Shown here in pieces: positions 1 through 10,699 of a stretch of 64,000 nt of DNA (within the stretch, counting starts at the first letter, position 1; the number at the start of each line of letters is the position of its first letter). The notes under the pieces are model-generated. The model was not told the origin of the DNA and made no database searches. It saw only the letters and a program-made list of their open reading frames with translations. The position numbers were made by a program, and so were the translations under genes. The stretch is taken from contig NC_089822.1 of the NCBI RefSeq assembly GCF_035046505.1, positions 267,169,024-267,233,023 on the forward strand. Direction: 5' to 3'. This DNA comes from Tiliqua scincoides (lineage: Eukaryota; Chordata; Lepidosauria; Squamata; Scincidae).

Positions 1-1537
<1,537 letters not shown>

Positions 1538-1667
1538 CTAATGCACATATGGCATATATGCTCAGAAGTAAACCCAATGGATTCAGCAGAAATGACTCCC
1601 AAGAAATTATGCACAGGATTACAGCCCTTCTCAGTCACCAACTCCAACCGCTAACTAGCGGTTAGAG

Positions 1668-2126
1668 CAGGGGTTCCAACCTCCGGTCCGGGGGCCAAAT
1701 CTGGCCTGCCACAAGACTTTATCTGGGCTGCAGCAACTTAAATAATTTTTTTCCCCAACCACAGTTGGACAGTCAACATGTGCAGTTCAGTCTGCCGCAC
1801 TTCTCTCTATATGGCCAGAGAGTGCCAGCCTGGCTAACCCTCACTTTCAGTCACCTGGGCCATGCTCATAGCATAATTATTCAATGTCAACCTCATCCCT
1901 GCCGATAAAAGAAATTCAGTTTCCACATGTTGAGTTTTCAACTACGCTGTAAAACGATCACAGTGAGGAGACAGCACACTTTTGCACACATAAAAACAAA
2001 TCACAACAAACCAGGTTTCACAATGGATCGACCAGAGACGGTGCTCTTCATGGCTGATTTTTCAGCTCGGGAAATTATGTAAAATATACGATGTGGCCCT
2101 CTTACTGAAAAGACTGGAGACCCCTG
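1668..2126. mobile_element. hAT-type non-autonomous element in gene A intron 3
   Basis: Begins CAGGGGTTCCAACCTCC and ends GGAGACCCCTG, imperfect CAG...CTG terminal inverted repeats. Flanking octamers GGTTAGAG and CTTTAGAG match at 6 of 8. Gene B intron 3 carries the same element at 30694-31159, so the insertion predates the A/B duplication. Confidence 0.6.
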
Positions 2127-2258
2127 CTTTAGAGGGACACAGGATCGACCAGAGACGGTGTTCTGCATCGCTGATTTTTAGGCTTGGGAAATTATGTAAA
2201 ATATACGATGTGGCCCTCCTACTGAAAAGGTTGGAGACCCCTGCTTTAGAGGGACACA
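2025..2258. repeat. 117-bp tandem duplication
   Basis: Two near-identical copies, 2025-2141 and 2142-2258, starting GGATCGACCAGAGACGG and including the right end of the hAT element. The gene B paralogue has one copy only (about 31060-31175), so the duplication is younger than the gene duplication. Confidence 0.8.
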
Positions 2259-2904
2259 GGATAGGGGTATTCCCTTTAGATTCTCTCAGCAGCTTCAGTG
2301 GTGTAGTAGTGTCTGAGGAACGCTGGATCACCTGTTTTGTACAGTGGGGCTTTCCCCTGAACGGTTTCATTCTTTTTCAAATGGCAAGGAGAAGGTACGG
2401 GGCTGAGCTGGAGAGATCAGGAGTGGATCCATTTCATCTCCCATCCTGCTTAGTATCCAATTGTATTGCCCTTGTGGCAGTAGAGCCTTGTCACCAACCA
2501 ACAGACAAAAACGGAAGGGGGAGAGATCACTGAGAGGTGTCAACATGACTGCACAGCACAAAGTCACAAGAAATGAATTCTTGTGACTTTGCAGAGTTTC
2601 TTTCCAAGGTTCCCAAGGGGGTCAGGACTGAAACATATAACATTGTGAATGGGATGGATAGAGTGGAAACAGGGACTACTCTTCCTTCTCGCACAACACC
2701 ATAACCAGACACAGCTGAGGCACCTTGGCCTCCAGGGCTCAAAAAAATTTTTTACACCCCTCCATATGAAAAAATCAGAAAGTAACCATGGTGACATCAC
2801 TGCCAAATACTTCCAGTTCAGTTCCCCAGGTAGGGAATTTCATAATTGTGGCACCACTATACAGAAGGCCCACCCCCAATGCCTCCATCCCTCTAACTTG
2901 GGAT

Positions 2905-3690
2905 AAAGGAGGCACTTGCAGAAAAGCCCTTCAGATGACCATAGAGATCAAGTCAGAAAATATGGGAGAAGGTGGTCCCTCAGATCATCTGAACCCCAAC
3001 CGTGACTAGCTTTAAAGATCAAGATCAGCACCTTGAAGGGCTTTAAAGGTCAATATCAGCACCTTGCATTGGGTCCAGAAAGGAATGGACATCCAGTGCA
3101 GTTGCTAGAGCAGCAGTCCAACAGATCGAAATGGCTTAGGTCCAGTAAACACCCAGGCTGCCGCATTATGCACTAACTGCAGTTTCCAAACCTTCAAGGG
3201 CAGCCCCACATACAGAACATTACAGTAATCCAGTCTTGAAGTCACTAAGGCATGGACCACTGTGGTCAGGTCTGATTGACTCAAGTATGGCTATAGCTGG
3301 TGTACCAGACAAAACTCGGCAAACACACTCCTGGCCACAGCTGCCACCTGGTTCTCCAGGGAGAGCTGTGAGTCCAGGAGCAATCCCAAACTGCGCATTG
3401 GATCCTGCAGGAGTGCTACCCCATTCAGAGGGCAGATGCTTTATTACCTGCATTAAGGATTTCCTGATGAGGAGGCCTGTCTTTTCTGGATTCAGCCTCA
3501 ACCTAGTGCCCTCATCCAGACCCCAACCGCCTCCAGGCAGTTCTCCAGGACCTGCATAGCCTCCCTGGAATGGGATGGCAAGGACAGATAGAGCTGGATG
3601 ATCCCTGAATTATTTTCCCCAGCAGCTTTATGTAGATACAAAAAATCATGGGGGACAAAATAGAACTCTATGGCAGTCCACACTGTAAAG
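2905..3690 (-). mobile_element. L2-clade LINE fragment (intron 3 of gene A)
   Basis: Reverse-strand translation gives the end of an L2-type reverse transcriptase and the region behind it: LYLSLPSHSREAMQVL, then a segment like LTTVVHALVTSRLDYCN and LYVGLPLK, then a decayed QLVHNAAA block. It is 5' truncated and has several stops. A homologous copy sits at the same place in gene B (about 31620-32345), so it is an old insertion shared by both paralogues. Confidence 0.75.
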
Positions 3691-3948
3691 GCCAGAGTCA
3701 GTTATGGTGTGATCGGAGTGGCTGTGTGCCGCTCTGAGAAGCCACTGACTTTTTTGCCTATTTTGTCTCAAAATGCGGGAGGGGGGGAAGCAAAGGTCAA
3801 ACAACAAATCAGTAACCAACAAAAAGCCAGTGGCCAACTTGATGACACTCACACAACTGAATAGGAGTTGCAGTATTATATCTGATTATCATTAAGAATA
3901 TTTATGTACCTCTTTCAACAAAAGAGTTCCCACAAGCAGTTTATAGAC

Positions 3949-4341
3949 TGTGGTGTTTTAAGTGCTTATGCAGAGGCACACAGAAAGCCTTGGTGACATG
4001 GCAATGCAGGCAAGCCTCCCCCCATTACGGCACACCGAAGGGGGTGCTAGTTCCCAGGCTGAAGTGTGACAATAGCTGATATGGCACTTGGAAAACAGCA
4101 CCCATTGTTCTAAGCCCCTGTATGAGATTCTAATGTGGCACACTATCTAGGAACGGAATGTAACTGATGTTGCAATGTTCAATAAAAGAGCAGTGAGAAG
4201 GCTCGTACAAGCAGCTTGTCTCTCTCTCAACCCTCAATATGTCTGCTGACTCTTGATTTTCTGTCTGACTTTTCATTTGCTTCTGCTCTCGTACCTACAT
4301 CCAGCAACCTCCTAGGTTGCTCCCCAAAAGTCACTGCTACA
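3949..4341 (+). mobile_element. Solo LTR of an endogenous retrovirus-like element (fossil)
   Basis: Begins TGTGGTGTTTTAAG and ends CACTGCTACA, with an AATAAA signal near 4180. It is flanked by the perfect 6-bp target duplication ATAGAC at 3943-3948 and 4342-4347. No internal coding part is seen, so it is a solo LTR of 393 bp. The gene B paralogue lacks this stretch, which suggests an insertion after the gene duplication, although a deletion in B is also possible. Confidence 0.75.
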
Positions 4342-4407
4342 ATAGACAAAATAAATTTACTAAATGGATCCCTGTCCCAAAAGGGCTCACAATCTATAAA
4401 AGATGCA

Positions 4408-4520
4408 CAGAGTAGCGTAGCTAGAAGAGGTGCAAAGCACAAAGTTTTGCAGGCGCATCGCCATGCTGTTCAAGCAGCCCCTCCCCTTTGGAGCTATGCC
4501 AGGCATTCACCTAGGAACTT
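4408..4520. mobile_element. Fragment of the GGCGTAGCTAGAG MITE family
   Basis: Starts near GTAGCGTAGCTAGAAGAGG and runs through TGCAAAGCAC, the left-terminal sequence of the MITE amplified at 43.1-43.9 kb. A matching fragment lies in gene B intron 3 (about 32425-32525), so it was present before the duplication. Confidence 0.55.
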
Positions 4521-4961
4521 GTCTCTAGCAGCCCAGAATGGCTCTCCAGGGTTTGGGGGAAGTTTTCGGATCCCCACCTGGAAATGCAGCAAGGCCTGAA
4601 CTCAGGATCTTCTGCTTGCCAAGCAGCTTCTTTGCCACAGAGCCACTGCCCCCTCCCTTAAGGATCTTTGTCACTTTGGAAACTTTCCATCCTGGCACTT
4701 GCTCCCCATTCCTCTGCAGAATCATTGGTGATAAACACTCCATGTTGGTGATAAAACTATCCATCTTTTAGCATCTAGGGCAAGGGCCTCCAAACTTTTC
4801 CGTTAGAGGGAACTACACTGTATACTTTATACACAAAAAAATCAGTTTAATAAATGAATGAATGAAATTTAAATGAATCAGTAAGTTTTACTTGCACCTT
4901 TTTTGTAATCAGCACAATTGTGAACAAAGAGAAATGTGACCATCATTAAAAAACATTACTA

Positions 4962-5022
4962 CCTTTTGGTTGGGCTCCAACAGAGCCCACTCCTCCTTGG
5001 AGAAAGACACAGCCACCTCCTC
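4962..5022 (-). pseudogene. Orphan KRAB-A box fragment
   Basis: Sixty-one bases whose reverse strand reads [20 protein letters not shown], nearly identical to the middle of gene A's own KRAB exon at 5710-5836. There is no splice site, start or finger array, and both ends run into repeat sequence. It is a displaced copy about 0.8 kb from the real exon and cannot function as a KRAB box alone. Confidence 0.8.
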
Positions 5023-5035
5023 TTAAGTGACCATT

Positions 5036-5510
5036 ACTAAGAAACAAACCCCTGGGGGCTGGGGGATAAGAATAGACCCTCAGTTTGGCTGTACTTGTCA
5101 TAAGAAGTGACTAAACAGCCACCAGGTAGATGGGACTCTTCAGCCTGGGAAGGCAGCTCATCTGAGAGAAGGAAAATTCTGATTCCAAACCTCCACTGCC
5201 TTGTTTCCATATCCAGTTATGGAAAAGGCTTCAGGAGTCAACCTCCAGGCAAAATCCGGAGCCGGAGTCCCTGACGCAGTTCATGGCTGAACACAGTCAC
5301 GTTCTGGCAACTCCTGCGACGCTGCTAGAACCAACCGTATTGGCTTCTGCCTTTCCATGGACCATTTCAGCAACGTGGAGAGGGGGGATTTGCTGCATGG
5401 GAAACAGTCTATCCTCCATATCTACTTTACCCAGGCTTTGCACACTGCAGAGGGCACTCTATTCCAGAACCACCATTCAGAGCACAATACCATAGTCTTC
5501 CAAGGCTGAA
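5036..5510 (+). mobile_element. Half-LINE (non-autonomous LINE-tailed element), copy 1
   Basis: A roughly 470-bp unit beginning near CCCTGGGGGCTGGGGGATAA and ending in CAGAACCACCATTCAGAGC plus a degenerate CATAGTCTTCCAAGGCTGAAG tail. Nearly the same unit occurs at 46795-47250 and, reversed, at 60548-60958, with partial copies at 16514-16655 and 20315-20425. It has no ORF of its own. The deleted LINE at 45.0-45.6 kb shows that the head is LINE 5' leader sequence and the tail is the LINE 3' end. Confidence 0.7.
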
Positions 5511-5575
5511 GACTAAGACTAAGAAACAAGGCCGTGCTGAAACTGAGAAACGACACATAATGCATAAACATATCA

Positions 5576-5857
<282 letters not shown>

Positions 5858-5971
5858 TTATTCCTAACCAAGACACATTTCAGAGCCTCAAGGCGGGGAA
5901 ATCTGATATTTTCCTGCAAAGCTCAACCCTTTGCATTTCAGCAATTTAAAAAATGGCAGTTGAGTTTTTAA

Positions 5972-6174
5972 GGGTGCAATCCTTTCCAGCACTGGCATAG
6001 CAATGCCAATGGCACATGTGCTGCATCCTGCAATTGGATGTCACTCACAGAGGCCTCCTCAAAGTAAGGGAATGTTTGTTCCCTTCCCCCAGAGCTGCAT
6101 TGTCCTTATGTCAGTGCTGGAAAGCACTTATGTCAGTGCTGGAAAGCACTGACATAAAGGGTTAGGATTGCGCC
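5972..6174. mobile_element. MITE flanked by TTAA, copy 1
   Basis: The terminal inverted repeats start GGGTGCAATCC and end GGATTGCGCCC, and an inner palindrome contains TATGTCAGTGCTGGAAAGCA. It is flanked by TTAA (5968-5971) and CTAA (6175-6178). At the matching site gene B reads AGTTCTTAAGTTTGG with nothing inserted (about 33255), an empty site. The TTAA target suggests a piggyBac-like origin, which is inference. Confidence 0.7.
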
Positions 6175-6624
6175 CTAAGTTTTGTTCATTAGAATGACAA
6201 CAAAGAACAAACAGCATCGCACCAAACTTCTGCTTCCAGAAGACCCCCATGCAATCCTTCCTCAAGTCACAGAGCCCCCTGCCAGATCTTGCAGACCCCT
6301 CCTGCACACTGCACAGGCAGCCAACCCCGTGACACCTCAGTCCTTATGGTCTCTGTAGCTTTCACAGAATCCAGGAACTGGAGGGTCCTGCAAGGTCATC
6401 CACTCCAATCTCCTGCTCAGTGTAGGAGCCAGAGCTAGAACACCCCAGCAGGTGGCTGCTCTGAAGGCCCCCCATCAAGGGAGAGCCCATTTACACTGCT
6501 TATTAACGGAGTTGATTGACAGCTGTCACCTTTTTTCTGTTAGCAAACTTTCCAGCATCTGGGGCTGAATCTAACTCAGCATGGCTCAGTTCCCTTTGAA
6601 GGGGAGCTAAACCTTTCTGTAAAG

Positions 6625-6968
6625 CAGTGTTTCTCAAACTGTGGGTCGGGACCCACTAGGTGGGTCACGAGCCAATTTCAGGTGGATCCCTATTCATTTC
6701 AATATTTTATTTTTCATATATTAGACTTGATGCTACCATGGTATGTGACTGCATTTGGGGAAATGTTACAGACCTGTACTTTGAACAAGCTACTACGTAT
6801 TTTCTTTTAACAAGGATAGTAAATGGGACTTACTCCTGGGTAAGTGTGGGTAGGATTGCAGCCTAGGTTGTTAAAAGTGTTCTTGCCTGATGATGTCACT
6901 TCCGGAGGGTCCTGACAGATTCTCATTCTAAAAAGTGGGTCCTGGTGCTAAATCTGTGAGAACCACTG
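6625..6968. mobile_element. hAT MITE with perfect target duplication
   Basis: A 344-bp element starting CAGTGTTTCTCAAACTGTGG and ending GTGAGAACCACTG, flanked by CTGTAAAG at 6617-6624 and again at 6969-6976. Gene B has the unoccupied site TTTTGTAAAGGACAGCTGG near 33680-33697. Other family members are at 41968-42350, 36829 onward, 35575-36200 (split by an LTR) and 61903-62095. Confidence 0.9.
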
Positions 6969-7688
6969 CTGTAAAGGACAGCTGGAGAAAGTGCCCTTGG
7001 GCATGCGCAGAGTGACTTATCCTTGCAAAGGCAACACTTCTTCACCTGTCCTAAAACTTAATAGCACCTGGAGCTCAACCTCTGCTTATCCACTCAGCAC
7101 CAGCAGAACCACAGACAGCATCCTGCCTGAGCAGTGGTCCAGGGCAAGATGGCAGGAAGGCTCTCAAAGGAGCAGGAGAAGCTCAGGTTCTACATTTGGC
7201 CAGCACCTGTAATGACAGCTCATACACATGGATGGTTCTAGCCATCTCCAGTTCTTGGGCACCGTGCTGTGTGGAAATAAGCTCTACTTAAACTACACAG
7301 GCCCAAAGCAGTTCATGGTGCTTCCTACAGTTACGTCTTTGATTCATAATGAACCTTCATTCCTGCCTCTCTCTGCAAACTGCCCTGGTGATCTGCAGGG
7401 TATTTAGAGCAGCTTCTGAGACATGAGCTGTGAGCAACTTCCATTCCTGCAAGCAGAGAAGGAGCCCTGCCCCTCCTGACTCCCACCAATGTGATCAGAT
7501 GATGCCAGTCTAAAGGGGCAACTGCCACTTGCACATAAAGGCACTCCTGATGGCATTCCTGTGGAATAATCTGCAAATGGGCACCCCCACATCTTGCAGC
7601 ACCAGAAGCAACAGGAAAGGAAGAAGCAAAGGAGGCAGCCCCTTCTGTTGCCACTCCCTGCAGGCTTCCCTGGTCACCTGCCCCCTAC

Positions 7689-7771
7689 CTGAGCAGACTT
7701 CGTAGCAGCCCCTCCTTCTGCAGCCCACGGAGGAGGCGACACAGAACATGATGCCAAGGCTACTCCACTGC
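7689..7771 (-). CDS. Gene A exon 2: linker exon
   Basis: An 83-bp exon with acceptor CTCTTGCAG and donor CAG/GTAGGG. In the phase set by exon 1 (G/GC AGT GGA) it reads GSGVALASCSVSPPPWAAEG then GAATKSAQ, with no stop, and joins the KRAB exon in phase 0. One of the other two frames has a stop. The equivalent exons of B (34408-34502) and C (55149-55231) have the same borders and similar residues (SG..., PPPWAGEG, KSAQ or ESAQ), the best support that it is real. It has no recognised domain and is a small, flexible, Ala/Ser/Pro-rich linker between the leader and KRAB. Confidence 0.8.
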
Positions 7772-8494
7772 CTGCAAGAGACAGAAGGGAGACTTTATTG
7801 CTCCAACTCAGGTTATAACTAAAAGTTCTTCTTCCAGGATCCGGCTCTGATCTTCTGCCTGTTGACAGAGTCTGAGAAGACGGCAGGAATTCCAGCAGGA
7901 AGTCCTCTTCTCACAACACATCCTTACTGCCCAGAAGGTGCTCCCCAGACGCATGTGGCAAGTCCCATTACCTCAGCTAACCTGACAGTGGGTTGAAAAG
8001 AAGGCACAGAGGGCAGGTCTATCAGTGTACATTAGCATAAAAGACACATGAATCTAGAGACAGGGTAGGGTGCAAATGGCAGGGGGGCTACTGCCTTTGC
8101 ACTCTGCTTCTGCCTGATTACACTGACAGCAAGACACTGTCTGGCCTGCTGCAGGGAGCTGGTGTCGGGAGGCAAGCTGGCAATATTGTGCCCTTGTTTT
8201 AAAAAGAATTAGGGCGCAGTGGCTTTTCTTCCACAAAAGTTTGTGTCATTTTAACGACTTTAATAAAGTTATTGTACTCTGCTCTTTCTATCTTACTGCT
8301 GAGCTGCATCAACCAAGGCAGTGTTCAGAGCTTGAGCAGTGGTAATTCCCCCTACTCAGACTTCTCCTGAATAGGGAAGGAGCATGATATTTTAAGGACA
8401 GTGATGAGCTGGAGCGGGTTCTGAGGAGGGCATGGAAGCATCTACATGCCAATCTGTGTTCAGTTTTCAGCTGGTCAGAGCATGTGTGTCTCAC

Positions 8495-8747
8495 CCCATG
8501 GCACGGTTCCTGGGAGCTGTGGGCTTCCCTCTTCAGAGAAAGGGGTCTGCAGTGCTTCAAGGAACTCCCGCCATTGTGCTTCCCACTGCTGCAATGACAA
8601 TCCCTCTTCTGGTTCCTGTTTAATGTGCAGTGGCTCTGCCCAGTTCAGATGCTGCATGAGAACCTCCATCCGGGCTGCAGGGGAGAGGTCCTCAGGTTCT
8701 GCCAGCCTTGTCCCTGGCTGGAGACTTTCTGGCTCCTCTTGCTCCAT
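8495..8747 (-). CDS. Gene A exon 1: acidic leader of the SCAN zinc-finger type, without SCAN
   Basis: Begins at ATG 8747 (MEQEEPESLQPGTRLAEPED; A at -3, G at +4) and ends PQLPGTVPWG at donor GGG/GTGAGAC, phase 1. The 84 residues include QQWEAQWREFLEALQTP, a segment I know from the part just before the SCAN domain in reptile SCAN-KRAB proteins, where PW is normally followed by DDAKAFLASF. No SCAN-coding exon is found before exon 2, so the protein should lack SCAN. A longer start at 8834 exists here but is not conserved in B. The exon's 5' part (8748-8919) is probably untranslated, with an acceptor after CCTCCTGCCCCAG. Confidence 0.75.
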
Positions 8748-8878
8748 TTTCAATCCCGGCTTCACATGTTCCTCTAGTGCAGGCTGGTGGTGCAGACCCA
8801 GAGCTAGGAGTTCTCCCCCTTGCTCCACAGCCATTTCCAGGCAGAAGAGATGCTCCCAGCTTAGCTCAGTCCATCCGT

Positions 8879-9500
8879 CCTTGACAGCAACTATGGACTA
8901 AAAGAACTTGCAGTTCACTCTGGGGCAGGAGGGTGGGCAGTGGTGGGAGGAGCTTCCTCAGCAAGGCTTCATCACATGGGGTCTTTGATCAAAGGGAGGA
9001 AATTTTCACCTTGACAGAAGGAGGTGCTGCAGGGAGGCAGTTTACCCAGTCAAGGGATTCTGAGCACCCACAGGGATCCTGTTCTACCAGGTCTGTTGCT
9101 GATTCTTCCTTTCAGTACTGAAGATGCAACACCTAATGAAGAGACAGAGAGTTATCTTAAAGGGGTTACAAGAAGACAAAGCAGAGAACATCAGAAATAC
9201 ACAAAGCAAGTCCAAGTGTGGGAGAACTCACAAGAATATCCTTGACAGCAACTATGGACAAAAAGAACTTGCAGTTCTCTCTGGGGAGGCTGGGCAGTGG
9301 TTGGAGGAGCTTCCTCAGCAAGGTTTCATCACATGGGGTCTTTGACCAAAGGGAGGAAACCATTCGCCTTAAAGGAAGGAGGTGCTGCAGAGTTATCTGC
9401 AGAGATAAGACAGAGTTATCTTAAGAGGGTTATAATAAGACAAAGCAGAGAACATCAGAAATACACAAAGCAAGTCCAAGTGTGGGAGAATTAGCAAAGT
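8879..9500. repeat. Local tandem duplication covering the exon 1 acceptor of gene A
   Basis: Sequence starting CCTTGACAGCAACTATGGAC at 8879 recurs at 9240 (offset 361). The second copy is about 100 bp shorter because of an internal deletion. Both end in the same stretch, GACAAAGCAGAGAACATCAG and following. Both copies include the pyrimidine tract and AG used as acceptor for exon 1. Gene B has a single copy (about 38100-38455). Confidence 0.75.
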
Positions 9501-10064
9501 TTCCCCAGGATGATTAGCAGTGAAGTCAAAGCAGAGACCAGATGCCAAGACCAGACCAGGACAGGAGTGCCATGGAGGCTGGAGCGGAGGGTCCGGGACT
9601 CAGAGGTGCAGATTCCCGCCAAGAGGCCAAGGGCCCCACAGGCTCTGCAGCCGGCTCCGCGTGCTCTTGGTGGCTCCAGCTCCCAGCCTTCACCTCCATG
9701 TTCCTCTGGCGGCCTGGGATGGCTCCGAAGGGGAGGTGAGGGGGTGAGGCTCCGTGAAACCTGGTGCTCTGCACACCTCTGGCTATGCTACTGAGCCAGC
9801 ACCTTCTCTGCCTCTCCCCGCTCATGAGACATGGCTTGTTGGTCTCTATGCCAGTTCACAAAGTATGCTCAATGTGCTGGACGTCTAACAGTGTGCAAGA
9901 CACGTGCCCAGCATTTCAGGAGCCCCCTAAGTTGCAGGAAGCAGACATGGGAGCTCCGCCTCAGGAGTGCAGGTTGGGGAGCCCCCTGGGCCCTCCAGGG
10001 GTCAGCCCCTGCCCCAGCCCTAGAACCCTCTGAGCAGAGAAGCAGGGGTGACAGGGACTCCTCG

Positions 10065-10250
10065 CTGCCCCGGCCTCAGGATCTCTCCTCCTCTGGGCCT
10101 GTGGAACGCCCTGCCACAGGGGGCGGTGGGATCTCCTCGCTGGCCTGTCTCAGGGCTCTCCTCCTCTGGGCCTGTGGAACCCCCTGCCACAGGGGGAGGT
10201 GGGATCTCCTCTCTGGCCTGTCTCAGGACTGTCCTACTCTGGGAATGTAG
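10065..10250. repeat. Minisatellite of about 65 bp, three units
   Basis: Three imperfect units containing CTCCTCTGGGCCTGTGGAAC and CCCTGCCACAGGGGG. The phrase resembles the LWNSLP region of LINE proteins, so it may come from a LINE 3' end. A shorter related repeat lies before promoter B at about 39010-39085. Confidence 0.6.
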
Positions 10251-10459
10251 AACTCCCTGCTTGCCCCTCCCCCCTCGAAGGGGCCCCTCTGCGTGCTCCG
10301 CCGCCCCCCACCTCCCTTTCCGCCTGCAGTTCCAGGGACGCTCAGAGCCAGCTCTCCCCAAAGGGCACCTACTGTTCTCCCTGAGCCCTGGAGGCCCAGT
10401 CCTCGGGTGCTCGCCGGCGCGCTGCGGACTCCGCACCTGCCTCCATCCCCCAGCCTCAC

Positions 10460-10690
10460 CTGAGCCGCTTCCAAGAGGCTCCGCCATCTTTCCTTGCGCG
10501 CGGCGCCTTCTGGGAGTGGTAGTTTTGCCATCCGCTGAACCCGCCCTCTTACCTCCATCGCAGCGCCTCCTGAGAGTAGTAGTTTTCTCCTCGCCCTCTT
10601 CCGGGCAGGCGCCACCATCTTGCCTCCGCCGCAGCGCCTCCTGGGAGTGGTAGTTTCCTCCTCTGAGTCCTCTTGGGCAGTCCCTCATGG
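10460..10690 (-). promoter_or_regulatory. Putative promoter and first exon of gene A
   Basis: GC-rich and CpG-rich. Three copies of a module read on the minus strand as AAACTACCACTCCCAGAAGG (about 10501-10526, 10561-10587 and 10631-10658), close to the ZNF143/THAP11 motif ACTACAANTCCCAG. An ETS-like CCGGAAG lies near 10592, and AAGATGGCGG (YY1-like) near 10480-10490. A donor CTCAG/GTGAGG follows, closing an exon at 10460. The same arrangement with two modules stands before gene B. Motif identity is by eye; the transcription start is not determined. Confidence 0.6.
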
Positions 10691-10699
10691 AACAGCATC

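Noticed and set aside
7331-7749. Minus-strand ORFs of 79-107 codons around exon 2 of gene A
   Set aside because: They read through intron sequence in other frames; only 7689-7771 has splice sites and cross-gene conservation.
8500-8830. SCAN domain in gene A
   Set aside because: Only the segment preceding SCAN is present; none of the SCAN core (for example LREL...WL or ILELLVLEQFL-type motifs) was found in the introns by eye.
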